Shown here: positions 57,737 through 64,000 of the stretch, piece after piece
Position numbering within the stretch: position 1 is the first letter of the stretch
Layout: every line of letters begins with the position of its first letter
Source: Gonatopus flavifemur
Lineage: Eukaryota; Arthropoda; Insecta; Hymenoptera; Dryinidae
DNA length: 64,000 nt
Assembly: GCA_018340375.1 (NCBI GenBank)
Contig: JAFFJZ010000002.1
Coordinates: 23,578,001-23,642,000, forward strand
Direction: 5' to 3'
The notes under the pieces: model-generated
What the model was told of the DNA's origin: nothing
The model's input: only the letters and a program-made list of their open reading frames with translations
Databases searched by the model: none
Made by a program: the position numbers and the translations under genes

Positions 57737-59255
57737 TGGAAGTCAAATTCTCAAAGAAAGAATACATTCACACGTGTGCGCTGCTGTCCTTCGATGCGTC
57801 AACATTTGACGTTACACATTCGGCAAGGCAAACAATGAGAAAAAAAGAAGAAGAATAATAAGAAGAACAAAAAAACAGTTCATGAATTTTCCTCTCTTGC
57901 TCTTCTCTCCTTAATGACTTCCGTGGAGAGAAAAAAAAAGATCAAACACTCGACATCGATCTCAATCTTCAATAACCAGGTGTTGAAATTTAATCAAGAG
58001 GTCTTCGAGAGATGATTTCAATAACCATTATTCGACCCTCAATTGATTCTTGGCTTTCTTTAATGGGCCACGTTTATACGCCCGTTAACCCATTGAATAT
58101 CGTTGAGCTTTCAGTTTTCCCAGCTGCTGACGATTCATCAGAACCCAACAAGTCAAACATATCCCTCGTTCATTGGTTTGTCGATCAACAGTTTGTCCTA
58201 GACAGTTAGGGTAAAAATTCGACTCCATGGCCCTATGGTCGGGTTGCTTCAGCATCAGAAGGACCTGTGGCAGTCGAGCAGTCGAGCATTCCACACCTCT
58301 TCTTTTCCTTCTAACCCACCAGAAGCGGGATCTCTTCAAATTTCTACGAAGCCTTTGGGATTCCAAGAGTACCCGCATAATGTCGCTAAAGATGTCCTCG
58401 AAATTAATAAGATCTCCTGGTATTTTTACTTCAAGAATTCAATGAAGAAGATATATTTATTATATGATAATTCATGCGAATTTTCATGCATAACATCCTC
58501 GAGTGATGCAGGTAACATGAAAAATTAATATCCGAGTATCCTGATACTGACATCGGTTCTCCGCAAATATAAATATAAGTATGAATGTTTTTGAACTCCA
58601 CCGTCAGTGCCATCAGGAATTTTATTGATTCCTTTTTCTTTGAAAAGAATATTTTTTCCACGGTAGCTGGGATGGAGGAACGATGACATTTCTTCCACAT
58701 TTCATGCTGTGTACCATAATTGAAAGATATCGAATCCTGAGAAAATCAATCTTTTTGAACATATTTTTTTTCCCCCAGTCATTTTCCACTGTACACTTTA
58801 TGCCAGCGAATCGAACTGTTTTCTGGGTTTTCAATTGTATATCTGTTTCTGAAGATATTTCCACCGAGCTTACTTTTCCAGTAATGTCTTTTTGAAACGA
58901 TGTTTCTCTCAGGAATCTTTTTATCGCACAGTTTAACATTTTCTCCAGGGGTCATTTTTTCGAAGATATTTCTCTCGAGTATACTTTATCTAGACATTTT
59001 CATTCTGCGAAAGAGTTCGTGGGTAAATATTTTTCTGAAAAGTATCTCTTTCGAAATATACTTTTTGGAAGCATCCGGCATTTGTTTTTGTTTTTTTTAA
59101 ATTTAAAAATTCAGTCCTTCTTCGTGGATTGATTTCAAATTTTCCTACTGTAGAGAAGCGGTTTATGAATACGCAATTGATTTGTAGGTACAGAAAAACA
59201 GCAGTTAATTTGCAAATCCTGATTCTCCAGACTTCTTCTCATTGATTTTTCAAAT
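57737..59255. other. Non-coding stretch
   Basis: The region 58000-58400 is less A+T-rich, with overlapping frames on both strands (58085-58528) and no recognisable domain. At 58850-59080 loosely repeated words (GAAGATATTTCYMYCGAG followed by TACTTT) suggest an old degenerate repeat. No gene is supported. Confidence 0.25.
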
Positions 59256-59422
59256 ATATATTTGCTTATGGGGAAATCAATATATATTTCACGAAAATCT
59301 GTCATGATTCTGTAGAATATGATTTATTAACTATTACCAAACGTTTATATTTACTAAATATTTATTATTAACAAAATATATTCGATTCAAAAGAATATTT
59401 ATCTTCCCATAAGCAAATACTA
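59256..59422. repeat. A+T-rich foldback element
   Basis: The arms TATATTTGCTTATGGGGAAA and TATCTTCCCATAAGCAAATA face each other across an A+T-rich loop of about 120 bp. The arms are only about 25-30 bp. Confidence 0.5.
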
Positions 59423-62099
59423 ATACGTTTGTTGACTATAAATGAACCTTTTTCTCAGTGCGATTGAAAAAATTAGGCATTCTAAAGAAAATTTGTTTGA
59501 GCCAAAGTGTGTCTTTTTCGAAGAATGGTTTTTGAGATGAAGGTGTTTTTTATTTTGTAAATAGAAGTATCACGAGCTCACTGGAAAGGAATGAAGATAT
59601 AGGAGTCTAAAGAAAAGCTCAACTTCAGATACTTCTGAGTATAAATGTTGAAAAAAAAACCATTCCAACTTCTTACTTGGAGACCCACATTGTTTCATTT
59701 ATTCTCGGCAAATTGTACATCAAATTGAAAAATTTATTTTGTTTCATATCTATCTGATATATTTAGAGTATTTCCATCGCCTTTCAGTTCCAATCACTTT
59801 ATTTCCCGAACACCTAATGATTTAACAGTTTCTGCACATTGTACCGCAATCTTCGATGGGTCTTTTGTGATAAGCGAAATTGAGTTTTCAAACTCAGTAC
59901 AGCAAGTGATTGGATCAATTCTGGGTCAATTTTCTTCTCTCGAAATTCAAGTTAATTCAAGCACATCATCTGTCAGATGATTTTGAACGAAAACTTCAAA
60001 TATTCTTGGTTTTTTTCTTAATTCAATTCATACACGTTCATAGTATTTGTGATACACTTTACACGCATCTTTTGGAATCATGTGAAATTATTTTACAAAA
60101 CAAAATCGATTGGAAGAGATCCCAAGAGGGAAGTATGATTTTTTTTGGCTTCAATAGATTTTCTCTATGACCAAGTTTGCGAATCTAAGTTTTAAGAATC
60201 TCGAGTTCTCTTCTTCACAAGAATCTTAGTTAATACCCGATTCTAGCTTGGTGAAATAAACGAGTAAATGAGATCTCCAACCACCGTATACACTCTGTGG
60301 AGTTTTTCCTTTTCTTGTTTTTTCTCTGTTTTAACTCGAACGGTGTAATGAAGGTTACAGGGTCTGGTATAATAAATTGGCAATGGTATCTAATTAAAGT
60401 CGATTGTTAATAGACGAAAATGATCATTTTATAAATATGAAAGATGGGAAATTTTCTGGATTGAAACTCGAAGTGGTATAAGAGGGTCTCAAATCAAAGG
60501 TGGCAATTGGCTGCATTTGTTTGTTATTATTTTCTTATTTCTTCAGCACGTAATTTTCTCTGTACATAATTTCATATCTATTTCCATCGAACAATCATAA
60601 ACAAGTCTCGTTTGCATAGCTGTTCTACTGCTATAAATTTCTTTCAAAGTTTCTGAACAGGGAGTTACTGATTTTCATCGCTTTTTTATATCATTTCTAA
60701 TGTAATGATGTTATTTTATTACATTTTTAATGAGAATATACGATATGTGATCTATTACAAAAGTAAACGATCAATAGTAATAGGTTATGGTCTAACATCT
60801 CGTGATTGGATTGAATATAAGTAACATTCCTCTATATTATCATACATTTCAGTATCTTATAAATAATTTTGGAATTACAGTTCTGATCTGGAAGACTCTG
60901 GTAGCGATTTTTATTGAGTTTATAAATATACTAGATGAATTTTATGTATGGTTTTTACCACTCAATCAAATTCTAATTCGAGGTACAATGATAGAGTTGT
61001 GAAATATAACTCACATAATTCATACATACTATTCAAAAATGTTATGGGATTTTTAAAATGTTTTGAAGAATTTATCGGAATTGAAATAAAAATGATCGAA
61101 GAATAAAATGATGAATTAACATTCATAACAAAACAAACAATAATGATAATAATCATTATTGTAAATAATTTTGATTTCGATATTTTCATTTTATTCTTAA
61201 TAATAATAATAATAATTTGAATGAATTCAAATTCCAATTAATAATTTTGAATAATTTCAATTTTATTTGTTCTTACAATTTGTGAAGAAATTATCATGAA
61301 TGATAATAATGATTTCTATGTAATCTTCATCTTCAAAATAATAAATTATGTCGATTGCCATAATTTGAAGTGAATAAATTAAAGATTGTAGAAAGAAAAT
61401 TAACAATTCATAAGTTTTTCAGATATTCATAGGAAATTTGCCATACAGTGTGGATGGCTTCATATGAATGTATGAGGAATTTTTTTAGAGGAATCTTGTA
61501 CAATATATGAGATACTGAAGTATAGAAATTCATCTACATAAATCATTGATGATAAAAATTCGACTGAATGCGTTTTTCAAGAATATATGTAATTAATTTC
61601 TTGATTTATCAGCTCTTGAGTTAATAATAGATATTTATTAATTCATCTTGATTAAAGATTTTTGTTGCTCATGCTTCTATAAAATAATTTTGAAAAAGAA
61701 TCAATTTTCTTGGAAAATTTTCCATCAAGTATTCTGGTGAAATTTTTCCATGTATTTCGGTAGAGAAAGGAGTCCTTTGAATCCTTGAATTTAGTCAGAC
61801 ATTTTCCAAAGCGTTTTGGAGTACATTCTCAGAGGATCAAAGATCTATAACCTCCAATAGTCCCTGGATTACTTCGATTTTTTGAGATTTTCCTTCGAAT
61901 TCTTCTGGATTCCTACAATTAATTATATTTGAAAATCTCATTACCATTCTGGAGTTCGAAATTTACAGAAAGTTTTGAAGCTTACAAAAGCTTTATTCTT
62001 CACTTTCTGGTGAGAAAGATAATTGGAAAGTAATCAGAGAATAACATCGCAGGCCTAGTTGTTTTTCTACAATGTCAAAAAAGAAAACTGCCTCAAGTT
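59423..62099. other. A+T-rich non-coding stretch
   Basis: An (AAT)n run lies at about 61198-61216. No exon, RNA gene or clear element was identified. Confidence 0.3.
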
Positions 62100-62300
62100 T
62101 AATAAAATTATTATGAAACTTTTTACATGAAATAATTCATTAAATTTGGTAATATGATATTAATTTCAATAATATAATTCTTAAATTTTGAGAATTTTCT
62201 TCTCAATTTGAAGCAGATATTTGTGAAATATTTGTAAATGTAATAATTAATTATTCACGTTCCAATGAAAAATTCTGAAATTTCATATCTCAAAAGAATT
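62100..62300. repeat. Partial copy of the 360-bp A+T-rich unit
   Basis: Shares AATTATTATGAAACTTTTTA, ATTCATTAAATTTGGTAATA, TTCAATAATATAATTCTTAA and TTTTGAGAATTTTCTTCTCA with the units at 33288-34002, in the same order and orientation. Confidence 0.5.
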
Positions 62301-62910
62301 TTAAGGAAGAAGGAACTTTATGAATTTCAAATGTGAATATTCAATTTAAGAAGATAGTTTCTATCAGATTTAAAAGTTTTTCCAACCGTGTAGTTGAGCG
62401 AAAAAGTCACAATGAGAACGAGATTTTGATTTCGCGATTCACTTTCTGTGAAGGTAGCGATTTTTTTATTGTGACAACAATTCTATTGGTTATAACACTG
62501 TGGAAAAGAGTGTAACCACTACAAATCTGTATGTTCACTATCCTATGTATTATATCACTAAAAATCCCAATCACTTTGCCAAAAATTCGTAGCTATAGCT
62601 AATTCAATAACTCAAAGGACTGAATAATTTGCCGTTACAGCAAAAGTAGTGAGTTTCTTCACAGAGCAGAGAATCTGAAATGATTTTCCATTTTTTCACA
62701 GACTTGTGGCTAAAAGAGAACAAAAGTTTCATTAAGAGAATCAATCTTCCTATTTCTTATTTTCAAATCCTATTTCGAAAATATGCACCGGAATACGCAC
62801 AGAAAAACTTTCAAGAACGGAGAAAACGATCTTTCAAAAGAAATCAAAGCTGAGACTCGTTGAATGCGAACTCTGCTGTCTACCGCAGAGGTAGAATTCG
62901 TTGTTGAATC
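62301..62910. other. A+T-rich stretch with family B fragment
   Basis: Around 62570-62660 the words GTAGCTATAGCTAATTC and GCCGTTACAGCAAAAGTAG are family B-like, and TTCTTCACAGAGCAGAG may be an end. No gene was seen. Confidence 0.3.
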
Positions 62911-62995
62911 ACTTGATCATTTTGGAATATATAACGTTTTCATATTCCAGTATAATCCACTTATGGATACTTTACATATTCTAAAATGATCAAGT
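62911..62995. repeat. Short hairpin element
   Basis: ACTTGATCATTTTGGAATAT on the left is complementary to ATATTCTAAAATGATCAAGT on the right, with only one or two mismatches. The total is 85 bp. Confidence 0.6.
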
Positions 62996-64000
62996 CCTTC
63001 AAGAGCAAACCGTCGCTTGGAGGCAGAGAGCAAAGTTCGTATTCAACAAGTTTTGGTTTTGAATCTTTATATCAGGGAAAGAATGATTACATGTTACGAA
63101 ATCCCTCCAGATCTGTGGAATAAAATGCACATTGGAACAGGTCTGATTATGATTTTCCAAGGTAGAAAATTTTCTTTGCACAAATTTCAATTTTTTTTTT
63201 TTTCAAATGAAATTCTATGGTGCGCGATGATTTCTTTTATGATACACTCTTTCACAAAGTATTTTTGGAGACAAAAAAAATTCGCTGCGACAGCAATCCA
63301 TTTGATTCGATAAAAATCTTTTTGGCTATGACAGCGACTTTTTAGCTGCACTGTTTATAAAAATCCTAAAATTTAATACGAAACCCTTTATTAAATATCA
63401 TATTTCCATATTTGATTTGATAATGCACTGAGAAGCCAATTTCTTAGATTGGAAGAAAATTTTATTTGCTCTCATTGTAATAAATCTTTCTTTCAATGGA
63501 CGAAAATTCAGTTCAATGGGGAAAAGTTTCATCAAACTAAACCCAAGAGTTTTCAAATTGAAACAAAAATATATTCTTTCCTAAATTCGAAGATTATGAT
63601 TTCAATTCAATGGAAGGTTTTTCCATTTCAATGAATAATTTATCATAATGAGGGCAAAGACATTTTTTTCGAATATAAGAAATTGGGTCCTCGGTGTGGT
63701 TCTTAAATTTGAAATTTCAAAATCTGTTTTTGAGAGGTGACAATTGTTTATTAACTGTCATCAACATTTTAATCAAATGAGGAAGAAAATTCTTCATTCT
63801 AAGAAAAAAATCCTAAACATTAAGAATTATATTATTGAATTCAATATTTCATAATGAAACTCAATAAACTATTTATGTGGAAAGCTTCATAATATTCTTA
63901 TGAAGTTTCGAGCAGATTTTTCTAACAATTTGTGGCAGTAAAAAATGTTGACTTTTCCAGCAAAATTCGTTTGCTATTTTGTATATAATACCAAAATGTT
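62996..64000. repeat. Mixed repeat fragments at window end
   Basis: Family B words appear at 63283-63350 (TTCGCTGCGACAGCAATCC, GACAGCGACTTTTTAGCTGC) and at 63955-63985 (TTTTCCAGCAAAATTCGTTT), the latter cut by the window end. Between them, 63820-63930 is a close match to 2630-2730, the inverted A+T-rich dispersed repeat. The frames in this block are incidental. Confidence 0.45.

Overview
This is eukaryotic, almost certainly insect, genomic DNA rather than a microbial replicon. It is strongly A+T-rich by eye and has almost no long open frames. Its two best coding blocks are bounded by GT/AG splice signals. It carries a mariner transposon and is crowded with short inverted-repeat (MITE-like) elements. 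The repeat style and the mariner subtype would fit a hymenopteran, but the sequence alone does not prove the order.

Layout. The first 1.15 kb is a GA-rich, CpG-containing leader ending at an ATG in good context. The ATG opens a candidate first coding exon (1154-1432, donor at 1433). The next convincing exon is Gly-rich and lies at 19082-19333, between a strong acceptor and a strong donor. Both exons are phase 0, so they can be joined into one gene with an intron of about 17.6 kb. I do not recognise the protein. Everything after 19334 would then be a further intron of more than 44 kb, or intergenic DNA. Such long introns with scattered GC/CpG-richer, GA/CT-rich islands are typical of developmental or nuclear regulatory genes, but that is inference.

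Mobile DNA is the best-supported content. A nearly full-length mariner (13525-14803, antisense) encodes a 349-residue transposase with a D,D34D triad. One internal stretch looks frame-shifted and then restored. Around it are at least six MITE or foldback families: family A (TIR like CACTGAGA, four copies); family B (CAGC/GCTG-rich, TIR CACGGAGAAAAA, many copies); family D (TIR TACACTGTAAAAAAT, five copies); family F (about 600-660 bp, two copies); a TTAA-flanked family (two copies); and several single long hairpins at 21757, 39712, 41617 and 56990. There are several cases of element-in-element nesting. The best is a three-layer stack at 45336-45908 with a tRNA-like SINE fragment at its core. 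One insertion (22525-22631) can be checked against uninterrupted relatives inside this same window, which show a TA duplication.

A degenerate A+T-rich tandem repeat with a unit of about 30 bp occurs at three separated places (4490-5270, 7025-7300, 34630-34830). A larger A+T-rich repeat is tandemly duplicated at 33288-34002, with diverged copies near both ends of the window.

A small possible nested gene on the minus strand is suggested by one exon-like block (12014-12180). No rRNA, complete tRNA, CRISPR array or prokaryotic operon is visible. Most of the remaining sequence holds nothing I can name; this is stated block by block.
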